Notes: generated from the letters alone by a model not told the origin. DNA of 64,000 bases from Oryzomonas sagensis (GCF_008802355.1 NZ_VZRA01000003.1:176196-240195), one strand, 5' to 3'; shown: positions 35,744 through 44,739, counted from the stretch's first letter. A program made the numbers and translations.

Positions 35744-37150
35744 TCACGTCTCCGAGAACACCGCCATGATGGCGCGGGTGGAGGCGCCGTCAAGGCGGGC
35801 AAGCTGCGAGGTGCGCAGGCCGCAGACCCAGATCAGGGTGTCGCCGCAGAAGAGCAAGGGGACGGCGCATCGCTTGGAGCGGGGGACCTTGGCGTCGATG
35901 AAAAGCTCCTTGACCTTTTTGCTGCCGGTCATGCCGAAGGGGGTGATTCGGTCACCGTTTTGGAACATGCGCACGCGCCAGGGAAAGGGGACGCGGTCCG
36001 GATCGAAGAGGGCGGTGCCGGCCGCGAGCGGTTCGACGCCGGTCGGCGCGGCAACAGGGCTCAGCGTCAGGGTTGCTCCGCCGGGAAGCCGGTACTGTCC
36101 GGCGCCCGCGATCTCCAGTTCAACTGCGGGTGCCGGCGCCGGCGGCTCGGATTCGGTTCTGCGCCGTATGAGCAGCGTGTCGTACTCGCGCACGGCGGTG
36201 ATGCCTTGGGGCAGGTTCAGGGTCGCATTGGGCTGGGATGACTCCAATAGGTGCTCAAGGGCGGCGATATGCCGATTCGAGAAGTGGTTCAGATTACCGG
36301 CCTGGCGTTCCAGCAGCAGGCGGAAAAGCCTGCGACGCAGTGCCGGCGGTTGTTCCGACAGGATTGAGACAGGGCAGGCAAACGTATCGTCATCCGGGGC
36401 ACAGGTCTGGTCGACGATCGCACTCGTGAGCTGATTGAGGAGCGCATGTTCATCCGACAGCACGGCGGCGGTTGCGGCCAGGCGTTCCCGGATGGCCGGA
36501 TTGTACCCTTCCAGCATGGGGAGCAGTTCATGGCGGATGCGATTGCGCAGAAATGTCGTGTCCCGGTTGCTGGCGTCTTCGCGCCACGTGAGGCCGCGCT
36601 CCGTCAGGTAGGCCACGAGTTCGGCCCGGCTGAGCCCCAGCAGGGGGCGGATGAAGCCTCGACCGTTCCGGTAGGACATGCCGGCCAGGCCGCCCGGACC
36701 TGCTCCCCGCAGGAGGCGCATCAAAACGGTCTCGGCCTGGTCGTCGGCGTGGTGCGCCAGCGCGACCGCTGTTGCCTGCCATGAGTGGCGAAGTTCGTCG
36801 AGAAAGGCGATGCGCGCCCGCCGGCCCGCATCTTCGAGGTTGAGTTGTTCCCTGTGGGCATATGCTTTCACATCCACCCGGCGGCATTCCAGGGGGATGC
36901 GGTACCGGACGGCAAGGGAACGGACGAATTCCTCGTCCCGGTCCGATTCCGGGCCGCGCAGGCAATGGTTCAGGTGGGCCGCCACGAGCCGCGGCGAAAG
37001 CCCCGGCAGACGGGAAAGCAGATCAAGCAGGGCTGTGGAATCGGCCCCGCCCGAGAGGGCTACGATGATGGTGTCGCCCGGCTCAAAAAGCCTCTGCTCG
37101 CGGATGGTGCGGGCGACCCGTGGGGGGAGCATGGCGGAGATATCGGTCAT
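35744..37150 (-). CDS. tilS: tRNA(Ile)-lysidine synthetase
   Basis: 468 residues. PP-loop ATPase motif VALSGGADSTALLDLL, HLNHCLRGPESDRDEEF, and HHADDQAETVLMRLLRG are diagnostic. A C-terminal TilS domain follows (FGMTGSKKVKELFIDAKVPR). It makes lysidine at C34 of tRNA-Ile(CAU). The ATG at 37150 overlaps the stop of a 30-codon upstream ORF (ATGA). It precedes ftsH, as often, but with a 452-base gap. Confidence 0.94.
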   Translation of the reverse strand: MTDISAMLPPRVARTIREQRLFEPGDTIIVALSGGADSTALLDLLSRLPGLSPRLVAAHLNHCLRGPESDRDEEFVRSLAVRYRIPLECRRVDVKAYAHREQLNLEDAGRRARIAFLDELRHSWQATAVALAHHADDQAETVLMRLLRGAGPGGLAGMSYRNGRGFIRPLLGLSRAELVAYLTERGLTWREDASNRDTTFLRNRIRHELLPMLEGYNPAIRERLAATAAVLSDEHALLNQLTSAIVDQTCAPDDDTFACPVSILSEQPPALRRRLFRLLLERQAGNLNHFSNRHIAALEHLLESSQPNATLNLPQGITAVREYDTLLIRRRTESEPPAPAPAVELEIAGAGQYRLPGGATLTLSPVAAPTGVEPLAAGTALFDPDRVPFPWRVRMFQNGDRITPFGMTGSKKVKELFIDAKVPRSKRCAVPLLFCGDTLIWVCGLRTSQLARLDGASTRAIMAVFSET

Positions 37151-37239
37151 TTTTTCTCGATCAGAACAATGATGTCGGGTACGATCTGTCGCATGGCGTC
37201 TCGCAGCGACTGGAGCATGACCTTTTCCTTTAACGTCAT
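37147..37239 (-). CDS. 30-codon ORF overlapping the tilS start
   Basis: MTLKEKVMLQSLRDAMRQIV then PDIIVLIEKK, ending in a TGA that overlaps the tilS ATG. Its ATG lies in the right arm of a perfect 12-bp palindrome. The 4-base overlap suggests translational coupling, so it may be a small leader or regulatory ORF. The ribosome-binding site is weak and no family is recognised. Confidence 0.4.
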   Translation of the reverse strand: MTLKEKVMLQSLRDAMRQIVPDIIVLIEKK

Positions 37240-37259
37240 TGAGTCGGCTCAATGACGTT
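37232..37259 (-). promoter_or_regulatory. Perfect 12-bp palindrome in the tilS leader
   Basis: AACGTCATTGAG (37232-37243) and CTCAATGACGTT (37248-37259) are exact complements with loop TCGG. On the minus strand a TATAGT -10 box (plus-strand 37263-37268) lies just upstream, so transcription would start in or next to this hairpin. It may be an operator or a 5' mRNA stem covering the small leader ORF's ATG. Confidence 0.6.
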
Positions 37260-37366
37260 GCTACTATAGCAAAAAACGCCGGGGAAGTAATCCTGCTAAA
37301 TTAGTCTGCTTGTATTGCGCTGTAGCCGGGTGTAATATAACGAAATTAATTAAAAAAAGGTGCAAA

Positions 37367-37642
37367 ATGCAATTGTCGGCAGGTGTCGTCGCACAACCAA
37401 CGTCACAGCTGGTATCCCGTCAACCCGCAGAGCGCCCGGCCACGAATGAAACGGCTGCGGTCAAGCATGCTGCCGCCGCCGGCCGGCCACGCACCTTGTT
37501 TGACGATAGTGTTACCCTCTCCACCTCCCTGAAGGACTCCCCCCAAAAAATGAAGGCCTCGCAGCCGGTGAGCAGTGAGGAAAAACAGGCGCTCTTGCAA
37601 CCGCCGGGTTCTCCCGTGGCAGGCTTTTCGGTGTACGGGTAG
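37367..37642 (+). CDS. Small hypothetical protein
   Basis: 91 residues from the ATG at 37367 (AAAGGTG upstream). Polar, Gln/Ser/Ala/Pro-rich, with a segment LFDDSVTLSTSL. No TM or signal peptide; probably disordered. The family is not recognised. A short terminator-like hairpin lies downstream. Confidence 0.5.
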   Translation: MQLSAGVVAQPTSQLVSRQPAERPATNETAAVKHAAAAGRPRTLFDDSVTLSTSLKDSPQKMKASQPVSSEEKQALLQPPGSPVAGFSVYG

Positions 37643-37721
37643 TTTTTTTGAGAAAAATGATGTGATTTGCCGGTCGGCCGGTCAATTCAAGTCTGGTAGG
37701 TACGGTTGTTGCTAGATATTC

Positions 37722-37743
37722 ACCCGTTAAACGCGGGTTTTTT
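37722..37743 (+). terminator. Short intrinsic terminator candidate
   Basis: ACCCG (37722-37726) pairs with CGGGT (37734-37738) over a 7-base loop, followed at once by a run of six T's. The stem is short but GC-rich. Confidence 0.5.
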
Positions 37744-37776
37744 AGTACCCGTAGTGTCCAAGGGGAGAAATGTGAC

Positions 37777-38292
37777 ATGGAGTCGGCCTGCAACCACACC
37801 CCGGCGATCTCAGTGCTGATCATCGGGGACGACGATATATCCCGCGGCATCCTTGCGGCCATAATCCCGAAGAAATTTCCCTGCATCGCCGTTAACTCGG
37901 CTGCCAATAGCGAAGCGGGACTGAATCTCATGGGGACATGTCCGCCGGATATCGTTATCACGGATATCACCATGCCGAGGATGGGAGGCGTTTGGGTGGC
38001 GGATCAAATCCCTTCCGTCAAACCCGATACGAAGCATATCGTAATTACTGCCGATACCGAAAGGTCGGTCTCCGAAGACTCCGGCGTTTCAGGCGTAACG
38101 ATCAGCCACTATCTCTTCAAGCCGGTCCGGTACCAGGATCTCTTTGCCGCTGTAGGACACTGCATTGCCCTGGTTGCAGAAGAACGGCTTGACGCTGCCG
38201 GTATGTCAGGCGTCCTTGCGGACGAGCATGTTGAAGACGAAGCTGAACAGACTGAACAGCAGTGCGGCCACGAAGGCGGTGGTAAAGCCTGA
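37777..38292 (+). CDS. Single-domain response regulator with acidic tail
   Basis: 171 residues. Receiver with the acidic cluster GDDD (18-20), phospho-acceptor Asp63 in DIVITDITMPRMGG and conserved Lys in LFKPVRY. No output domain. After about residue 140 there is a short acidic Glu/Gln tail which lies antisense over the end of the downstream gene (87-base convergent overlap). Start ATG follows AAGGGGAGA. No kinase is adjacent. Confidence 0.8.
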   Translation: MESACNHTPAISVLIIGDDDISRGILAAIIPKKFPCIAVNSAANSEAGLNLMGTCPPDIVITDITMPRMGGVWVADQIPSVKPDTKHIVITADTERSVSEDSGVSGVTISHYLFKPVRYQDLFAAVGHCIALVAEERLDAAGMSGVLADEHVEDEAEQTEQQCGHEGGGKA

Positions 38293-38553
38293 GACCCTGA
38301 AGCCGTGGACCAGTGTCGCGGCCAGATAAAACATCAGCCCATTGATTACCAGGGTAAAGAGCCCCAGGGTCAGCACGGTTACCGGGAGGGTCAAAAGGAC
38401 GATGACCGGCCGCAGAAAAGCGTTCAATAAGCCGATCACCAGCGCTCCCACCAGCAGATCCTGGAATCGGTCGATCTGAATCCCCGGAATCAGTTTCATA
38501 ACCAGAAAGAGAGCAAAGGCGTTCAATACCCATTTTAGGACGAGTCGTGTCAT
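38206..38553 (-). CDS. Small membrane protein, phage-holin superfamily IV / YvlD type
   Basis: 115 residues with four TM helices (KWVLNAFALFLVMKLIPG; LLVGALVIGLLNAFLRPVI; LPVTVLTLGLFTLVINGLMF; FVAALLFSLFSFVFNMLV). The GLLNAFLRPVIVLLTLP motif is typical of the YvlD/holin-4-2 group. Despite the name these are housekeeping membrane proteins of unknown role, and no phage genes are nearby. RBS GGAGGAAACC. Its 3' end overlaps the receiver gene on the other strand. Confidence 0.85.
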   Translation of the reverse strand: MTRLVLKWVLNAFALFLVMKLIPGIQIDRFQDLLVGALVIGLLNAFLRPVIVLLTLPVTVLTLGLFTLVINGLMFYLAATLVHGFRVSGFTTAFVAALLFSLFSFVFNMLVRKDA

Positions 38554-38584
38554 GGTTTCCTCCGGCAGTTTTTCGATGACCTGC

Positions 38585-39658
38585 TCATAACCACCGTTTT
38601 CTTTTGAAATAGAGAGCCATTGCCGCGGCGATGGCCAGCATCGCTCCCCAGATGATGAAATAGCCGTAACGCCATTCCAACTCGGGTATGTACTTGAAGT
38701 TCATGCCGTACACGCCGACGATGAAGGTCAGCGGCAGAAAGATGGTGCCGACGACGGTCAGAAACTTCATGATCTCGTTCGTGCGGTTGCTCATGCTGGA
38801 CAGGTACAGGTCCAGCATGCCGGACAGCAGGTCGCGGAAGGTCTCCACGCCGTCGATGACCTGGATGGTGTGGTCGTAGGTGTCGCGGAAGAAGACCCGC
38901 GACGTGTCGCTGATCAGGGGCGATTCGCCCCGTTCCAGGGCTGCGGTGACCTCGCGCAGCGGCCAGACCCCCTTGCGCATGAAGATGATCTCCCGCTTGA
39001 GGGCGATGATCCTTTTGAGGATCTCCTGGGTCGGCCCCTGGGCCAACTCTTCCTCAAGATCCTCCATGAGTTCCCCCATCCCCTCCAGTACGGTAAAATA
39101 GTTGTCGACGATGGCGTCGATCAGGCCGTAGGCCAGATAGTCGGCCCCCATGGTCCTGATGCGGCCCCGGCCGCTGCGGATCCGTTCCCGCACCGGTTCG
39201 AAAGCGTCCCCCGCGGTCCCTGCCTGGAACGACAGCAGGTAGTTCGGCCCGACGATCATGCTGACCTGCTCGGTTTCTATGCCCTGTTCCGGCGTGAAGC
39301 TGATCATGCGGGCGACGATGAACAGGTAGTCGCCGTAATCCTCGATCTTGGGGCGCTGGGTCGTATTGACGATATCTTCCAGCACGAGCGGGTGCAGATG
39401 ATAGCATTCGCCGAAACGCCGGATCAACTCCACGTCCTGGAGCCCCTCCAGATTGACCCAGGTGACGGCCGGCCCGGGGGATGGCTGGATGCATTGATCG
39501 AACCCCTCGGGGCGGAATTCTCTGACGTTGTCCGGCGAATAGACGGTCGCGTCGATGGCGGCGCCGCCGCTGCGCGCCGTGCCGATGTGGACCAGGGTGC
39601 CGGGAGGAAGGCCGGCCTTGCGGGACTGCCCGTTGTAGAACCTGCGTTTGCGCGCCAT
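38585..39658 (-). CDS. corA: Magnesium/cobalt transporter CorA
   Basis: 357 residues with a long cytoplasmic funnel domain, then two C-terminal TM helices. The pore signature YGMNFKYIPE sits at the end of TM1, and the basic C-terminus FKRKRWL is family-like. It moves Mg2+ (and Co2+/Ni2+) across the inner membrane. It lies 1 base after pfkA, so the two are co-transcribed. Confidence 0.95.
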   Translation of the reverse strand: MARKRRFYNGQSRKAGLPPGTLVHIGTARSGGAAIDATVYSPDNVREFRPEGFDQCIQPSPGPAVTWVNLEGLQDVELIRRFGECYHLHPLVLEDIVNTTQRPKIEDYGDYLFIVARMISFTPEQGIETEQVSMIVGPNYLLSFQAGTAGDAFEPVRERIRSGRGRIRTMGADYLAYGLIDAIVDNYFTVLEGMGELMEDLEEELAQGPTQEILKRIIALKREIIFMRKGVWPLREVTAALERGESPLISDTSRVFFRDTYDHTIQVIDGVETFRDLLSGMLDLYLSSMSNRTNEIMKFLTVVGTIFLPLTFIVGVYGMNFKYIPELEWRYGYFIIWGAMLAIAAAMALYFKRKRWL

Positions 39659-39659
39659 C

Positions 39660-40622
39660 TCAGATCCCCAGGATGCCGGCCATGTGCACCAGTTCGTTGT
39701 TCAGTTTTTTCTGGCCCCCCTTGACCACCATCTCCAGCAGCGTGGTGGTCAGGGTGGTGGTGGACAGGCCGAGCATAACCCCTTTTGTCCCGGAGAGCAA
39801 CAGCTCCACCGCTTTCAGGCCGAAGCGGCTTCCCAGCAGACGGTCGAAGACCGTAGGCGCGCCGCCCCGCTGGTAGTGCCCCAGCACGGTCACCCTGGTC
39901 TCGAAGCCGGCACAGTCCTTGATGCTGTCGGCGACCTCCTGGGCATGCCCGGCCCCCTCGGCCATGATGATCAGGGCATTGGTGCGCCCCTCCTCGTAAC
40001 GCCGCCGCAGCTGGTGGCACATCTCCGTCAGGTCGAACTCCACCTCCGGCACGATGGCGAATTCCGCGCCCGTGGCGATGGCCGAGGTCGAGGCCAGATA
40101 ACCGGAGTTGCGCCCCATTACCTCCACGATAAAGGCCCGGTCGTGGGAACTGGCGGTGTCCTTGATGCAGTCCACCGCGTAGATGATGTTGTTCAGCGCC
40201 GTATCCACCCCCAGCGCCATGTCGGTGTACGGGATGTCGTTGTCGATGCTGGCCGGGATGCCGATCACCGGGAAACCCAGCAGGTCGAGGGCTCGGGCGC
40301 CGTTGAGGGAACCATCGCCGCCGATCACGATCAAACCGTCGACCTTTTCCCGCAGCAGGTTGTCCAGCGCCGTGCGGCGTCCCTCCGCGGTGCGGAACTC
40401 CTGGGACCGGGCCGACTGCAGGAAGGTCCCCCCCCGCTGGAGCACCCCCGAAACCGCCCTGCTCGTAAGCTCCAGGTAGTCATTCTTCAAGAGACCGGCA
40501 AACCCTTTGCGGTAGCCGATCATTTCCACGTCATTGGCGATGGCGGTGCGAGCCGCGGCGCGGATCACGGCGTTCATGCCGGAACAGTCGCCGCCGCTGG
40601 TCAAAATGGCGAGTCGCTTCAT
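39660..40622 (-). CDS. pfkA: 6-phosphofructokinase
   Basis: 320 residues, the usual short bacterial length. Motifs: LTSGGDCSGMNAVIR, VIGGDGSLNGA, IGIPASIDNDIPYTDMALGVDTALN and MGRNSGYLA. GGDG (not GGDD) suggests ATP as phosphoryl donor over pyrophosphate; that is inference. It commits fructose-6-phosphate to glycolysis. ATG start with AGGAGATCAC upstream. Confidence 0.94.
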   Translation of the reverse strand: MKRLAILTSGGDCSGMNAVIRAAARTAIANDVEMIGYRKGFAGLLKNDYLELTSRAVSGVLQRGGTFLQSARSQEFRTAEGRRTALDNLLREKVDGLIVIGGDGSLNGARALDLLGFPVIGIPASIDNDIPYTDMALGVDTALNNIIYAVDCIKDTASSHDRAFIVEVMGRNSGYLASTSAIATGAEFAIVPEVEFDLTEMCHQLRRRYEEGRTNALIIMAEGAGHAQEVADSIKDCAGFETRVTVLGHYQRGGAPTVFDRLLGSRFGLKAVELLLSGTKGVMLGLSTTTLTTTLLEMVVKGGQKKLNNELVHMAGILGI

Positions 40623-40654
40623 GTGATCTCCTTTATCTGAAAGGCGACAGTATA

Positions 40655-40798
40655 TTCACCACAAAGGCACAAAGAGCACAAAGTTAACCGCCCAAAGGCC
40701 ATTCACCAAACGGTGAATCCAGTCGATTATGAAGAAGTTGTATAACTATCTAAAATGATTGTTTGTTTGTCTTTGTGTCCTTTGTGCCTTTGTGGTGA
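40655..40798. repeat. Palindromic repeat with CACAAAGGCACAAAG ends, family D
   Basis: TTCACCACAAAGGCACAAAG at the left (40655-40674) is complemented by CTTTGTGCCTTTGTGGTGA at the right (40780-40798). An inner small palindrome ATTCACC-AAAC-GGTGAAT lies around 40707-40725. No coding frame. It fills the spacer between rarA and pfkA and may serve as a terminator for rarA. Confidence 0.75.
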
Positions 40799-40855
40799 GC
40801 TGATTTTTCCCGTTTATTGTCCCAACTCACCCGGCACGAGGGAAATACATTCCAG

Positions 40856-42199
40856 TCATGGTTTTTTCTTTCTGGCGCGCAGCCACTCCATGCGCTCCAG
40901 GATGTTCTTCTCATAGCCGTGCCCCTTGGGCTCGTAAAACTTCTGCCCGGCCAACTTCTCCGGCAGGCATTCCTGTCCGGCGTACCCATCCTCGTAGTCA
41001 TGGTCGTACTGGTACCCCTTGTGGTAGCCCAGCTCCTTCATCAGCTTGGTGGGGGCGTTGCGGATGTGCCGGGGAACGGGGAGGGCGCCGCTCTTTTTCA
41101 CCTCGGACAGCGCGGCGTTGATGCCGGCGTAGGAAGCGTTCGATTTGGGGGCCGTGGCCAGGTAGACGACCGCCTGCCCCAGGGTGATGCGTCCCTCGGG
41201 CATCCCCACGAACTGGAAGGCCTGGAGGGCCGATACCGCCACCTGCAGGGCCCGGGGGTCGGCGTTGCCGATATCCTCGGAGGCCATGATGATCATGCGC
41301 CGCAGGATGAAGAGCGGGTCCTCCCCCGCCTCCAGCATGCGGGCCATCCAGTAGAGCGCAGCATCCGGGTCGCTGCCGCGCAGGGACTTGATGAAGGCGG
41401 AGATGACGTTGTAATGCTCTTCGCCCCCCTTGTCGTACAGCAGGGCTTTTTTTTGCAGGGCCTCCTGCACGGTCTCGATGGTTATGACGCTATCTGTCGT
41501 AATACCTGCCGCCACCTCGAGGGTGTTCAAGGCAATGCGGGCATCGCCGCCGCACTGGTCAGCCAGGAAGACGAGCGCGTCATCGTCGGCCGTCAACCCG
41601 AGAGTACCGAGGCCCCGTTCCCCATCGTTCAGCGCCTGGCGCAGGATTGTCCCGACCGTGGCCGCGTCCAGCTGGTTCAGGGTCAGGACGCGGCAGCGGG
41701 AGAGGAGCGGCGCGATGACCTCGAAGGAGGGGTTTTCGGTGGTGGCGCCGATGATGGTGACGACCCCCTTTTCCACGTAGGGGAGAAAGGCGTCCTGCTG
41801 GGATTTGCTGAACCGGTGGATCTCATCCACGAACAGGATGGTGCGGGCGCCGCGGGCGGCATACCCCTCCGCTTCGCGGAAGATCTCGCGGATTTCCTTG
41901 ACCCCCGAGAGGATGGCGGAGAAGAAGATGAAGTGGGACTTGGTTTCCCGTGCTATGACGTGGGCCAGGGTGGTCTTGCCGCAACCGGGTGGGCCCCAGA
42001 AGATCAGCGAGGAGAGGTTGTCGGTCTCGATCATCCGTCGCAGGATGCGCCCGTCGCCCAGCAGGTGCTCCTGCCCGGTGAATTCGGCCACGCTGCGGGG
42101 GCGCATGCGCTCCGCCAGCGGCGCGTTCGCCGGCATCGGTTGGTCTTTTGCGGTGTCGTTGGGGGTATCCCACAGGGTTGGTGTCTTCATTGGTTCCAT
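40856..42199 (-). CDS. rarA: Replication-associated recombination protein A (AAA+ ATPase)
   Basis: 447 residues. RarA/MgsA family: LAERMRPRSVAEFTGQEHLL, Walker A FWGPPGCGKTTLAHVIA, Walker B TILFVDEIHRFSKSQQDAFL, arginine finger region TTENPSFEV and the tetramerisation domain at the end. It acts at stalled replication forks together with SSB. Seven bases after glgP. Confidence 0.94.
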   Translation of the reverse strand: MEPMKTPTLWDTPNDTAKDQPMPANAPLAERMRPRSVAEFTGQEHLLGDGRILRRMIETDNLSSLIFWGPPGCGKTTLAHVIARETKSHFIFFSAILSGVKEIREIFREAEGYAARGARTILFVDEIHRFSKSQQDAFLPYVEKGVVTIIGATTENPSFEVIAPLLSRCRVLTLNQLDAATVGTILRQALNDGERGLGTLGLTADDDALVFLADQCGGDARIALNTLEVAAGITTDSVITIETVQEALQKKALLYDKGGEEHYNVISAFIKSLRGSDPDAALYWMARMLEAGEDPLFILRRMIIMASEDIGNADPRALQVAVSALQAFQFVGMPEGRITLGQAVVYLATAPKSNASYAGINAALSEVKKSGALPVPRHIRNAPTKLMKELGYHKGYQYDHDYEDGYAGQECLPEKLAGQKFYEPKGHGYEKNILERMEWLRARKKKP

Positions 42200-42205
42200 T
42201 TCGGG

Positions 42206-44698
42206 TCAGGGTAGGTCGCGCCGGCTGTGGCGGCCGATTTTTTCGGGTTTGACGTCCCAGATCTCCCGGGCATACTCGGCTATGGTGCGATCGCTGGAAA
42301 ATTTACCCATGCCGGCCGTGTTGAGGATCGACTTGCGGGTCCATTCGTGGGGGTGGCGGTAGAGCCGGTCCACCTCGTCCTGGCAGGCCGCATAGGAGGC
42401 GTAGTCGGCCAGGAGCAGGTAGGGGTCGTTGCCCAGCAGGTTGTCCACAATCGGCCTGAACAGGCCGGGATCGCCCGGCGAGAACGTGCCGTCGGCGATC
42501 ATGTCCATAGCCTGCCGCAACTCCTGGTTGTGGGAATAATAATCGTCGGGGCGGTATCCGGCGCGCTTCAGACCCTCCACCTGTTCGGCGTTCATGCCGA
42601 AGATGAAGACGTTCTTCCGGCCGACCTCCTCCATGATCTCGATATTGGCGCCGTCCAGGGTCCCGATGGTCAGGGCGCCGTTCAAGGCGTACTTCATGTT
42701 GCCGGTGCCGGACGCCTCGGTCCCTGCGGTGGAGATCTGCTCCGACAGGTCGGCTGCCGGGAAGATGAGCTCGGCCAGGGAAACGCTGTAATTGGCCAGA
42801 AACACCACCTTGAGCCGGTCGTGGGCCGCCGGGTCGTTGTTGATTACCTCTCCCGCGGCGTTGATCAGGCGGATGATCAGCTTGGCCATGAAATAGGATG
42901 GCGCCGCCTTGCCGCTGAAGATGACTGTACGGGGGGGGACGTTCAGGCCCGGATTGGCCTTGATGCGATTGTAGCGGGCGATGACGTGGAGAACATTGAG
43001 CAGTTGCCGCTTGTACTCATGGAGGCGTTTGGTCTGGCAGTCGAACAGGGAGTCGGGAGAGACCTGGATGCCGTTATGCCGGTAAATGTAGTCCGCCAGC
43101 CTCTGTTTGTTGGCACGCTTGACCTCCGCCCACTGTTGCTGGAAATCCCGGTCGTCGGCCATTGCCCGCAGTTTTTGTAATTCATCCAGATTGGTGACCC
43201 AGGCATCCCCGATGGTGGACGAGATCAGGTCCGATAGCCAGGGATTGGCGCACTTGAGCCAGCGCCGCTGGGTGATGCCGTTGGTCTTGTTGTTGAAGCG
43301 TTCCGGCCAGAGGGCAAAGAAGTCGCTGAACAGATGGTCCTTCAGGATTTCGCTGTGCAGCACGGACACGCCGTTGATGGAGTGGCTGCCGACGATGGCC
43401 AGGTGGGCCATGCGGATATGCTTTTCCCCCTCCTCCCCCACGATGGACATGCGACGTAATCGGTCGTTGTTGCCGGGGAATCGGGCCCTCGCCTCCTTGA
43501 GGAAACAATCGTTGATCCGGTAGATGATCTGCAAGTGGCGGGGCAGGATGCCCTCCAGCATGCGCACCGGCCACTTTTCCAGGGCCTCGGGCAGGATGGT
43601 GTGGTTGGTGTAGGCGAAGGTCTTAACGGAAAGGTCCCAGGCCGTTTCCCAGGAGAGCAGCTTCTCGTCAAGCAGGATGCGCAGCAGCTCCGGGATGGCC
43701 AGGGTAGGGTGGGTGTCGTTGAGCTGGATGGCCACCTTTTCCGGCAAGAGATTGAGGTCGTCGTGTTTTTTGGAAAAACGGTAAAAGATATCCTGCACCG
43801 TGGCCGACGCCAGGAAGTATTCCTGGCGCAGGCGCAACTCCCTGCCCTCGGCCATGTGATCGGCCGGGTAGAGCACCTTGGATATGTTCTCGGTCTTCAT
43901 CTTGGATTCGACCGCGCCCACGTAATTGCCCCGGTTGAAGGACTCAAGCTCGAATTCGCGGGTCGATTTGGCGCTCCACAGGCGCATGGTATTGACCGTC
44001 TCGTTGCCGTAGCCCGGCACCGGCACGTCGTAGGCCAGGGCCATGACGTCATGGGTATCGACCCACGAATGACGCACCTCCCCCGCGGGGTCGCTGGATT
44101 CCACGACGCGGCCTTCGTAGCGGATCTTGTGCAGATGCTCCTGGCGGCCGAACTCCCAGGGATTCTCGTAGCGGAGCCAGTTGTCCGGCAGTTCGTATTG
44201 GCCGCCGTCGATGATCTTCTGGTAAAACATGCCGTACTCATAGCGGATGCCATAGCCGTAGGCCGGCAGGCTCATGGTGGCCATGGAGTCGAGAAAACAG
44301 GCCGCCAGGCGCCCCAGGCCACCGTTGCCCAGGCCCGCGTCCCACTCGGTTTCGGCGATGTCTTCCAGGTCGATTCCCATCTCCATGAGGGCATTTTCCC
44401 ACTTTTCCCTGATCCCGAGGTTGATCAGGCTGTTGCCCAGGCTGCGGCCCATCAGGAATTCCATGGAGATGTAGTAGACCCGTTTGGCGTCATTGATGTA
44501 GTAGGACTGCTGGGTGTCGAGCCAGCGTTCCGCCAGCATGTCCCGCACGGCAAAGGCCAGGGCCAGATAAAGATCGGCCTTGGTGGCGGAGTATTTGTCC
44601 TTGACCAGGGTGTAGTGGAGATGCCGCATGAAGGAACGTTGCAGATCGGTTGCGGTCGGCTTCGTTTCACCGCTTGGGGGGATATCATGTGCGTTCAT
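42206..44698 (-). CDS. glgP: Glycogen/starch/alpha-glucan phosphorylase
   Basis: 830 residues, GT35 family. The PLP signature EASGTGNMKYALNGALTIGT and LDGANIEIMEEVG are intact, as are GLGNGGLGRLAACFLDS and NDTHPTLAIPELLR. It releases glucose-1-phosphate from glycogen, which fits with pfkA nearby. The ATG at 44698 has AAGGA eight bases upstream; an in-frame GTG at 44719 would add seven residues. Confidence 0.95.
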   Translation of the reverse strand: MNAHDIPPSGETKPTATDLQRSFMRHLHYTLVKDKYSATKADLYLALAFAVRDMLAERWLDTQQSYYINDAKRVYYISMEFLMGRSLGNSLINLGIREKWENALMEMGIDLEDIAETEWDAGLGNGGLGRLAACFLDSMATMSLPAYGYGIRYEYGMFYQKIIDGGQYELPDNWLRYENPWEFGRQEHLHKIRYEGRVVESSDPAGEVRHSWVDTHDVMALAYDVPVPGYGNETVNTMRLWSAKSTREFELESFNRGNYVGAVESKMKTENISKVLYPADHMAEGRELRLRQEYFLASATVQDIFYRFSKKHDDLNLLPEKVAIQLNDTHPTLAIPELLRILLDEKLLSWETAWDLSVKTFAYTNHTILPEALEKWPVRMLEGILPRHLQIIYRINDCFLKEARARFPGNNDRLRRMSIVGEEGEKHIRMAHLAIVGSHSINGVSVLHSEILKDHLFSDFFALWPERFNNKTNGITQRRWLKCANPWLSDLISSTIGDAWVTNLDELQKLRAMADDRDFQQQWAEVKRANKQRLADYIYRHNGIQVSPDSLFDCQTKRLHEYKRQLLNVLHVIARYNRIKANPGLNVPPRTVIFSGKAAPSYFMAKLIIRLINAAGEVINNDPAAHDRLKVVFLANYSVSLAELIFPAADLSEQISTAGTEASGTGNMKYALNGALTIGTLDGANIEIMEEVGRKNVFIFGMNAEQVEGLKRAGYRPDDYYSHNQELRQAMDMIADGTFSPGDPGLFRPIVDNLLGNDPYLLLADYASYAACQDEVDRLYRHPHEWTRKSILNTAGMGKFSSDRTIAEYAREIWDVKPEKIGRHSRRDLP

Positions 44699-44739
44699 GG
44701 AACCGATCCTTCGTGTCACGTGTTGGGGAGCGACGATAA

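Noticed and set aside
38206-38553. Prophage remnant suggested by the holin-type family name
   Set aside because: The family is widespread in non-phage contexts, and no integrase, capsid or lysis genes lie near it.
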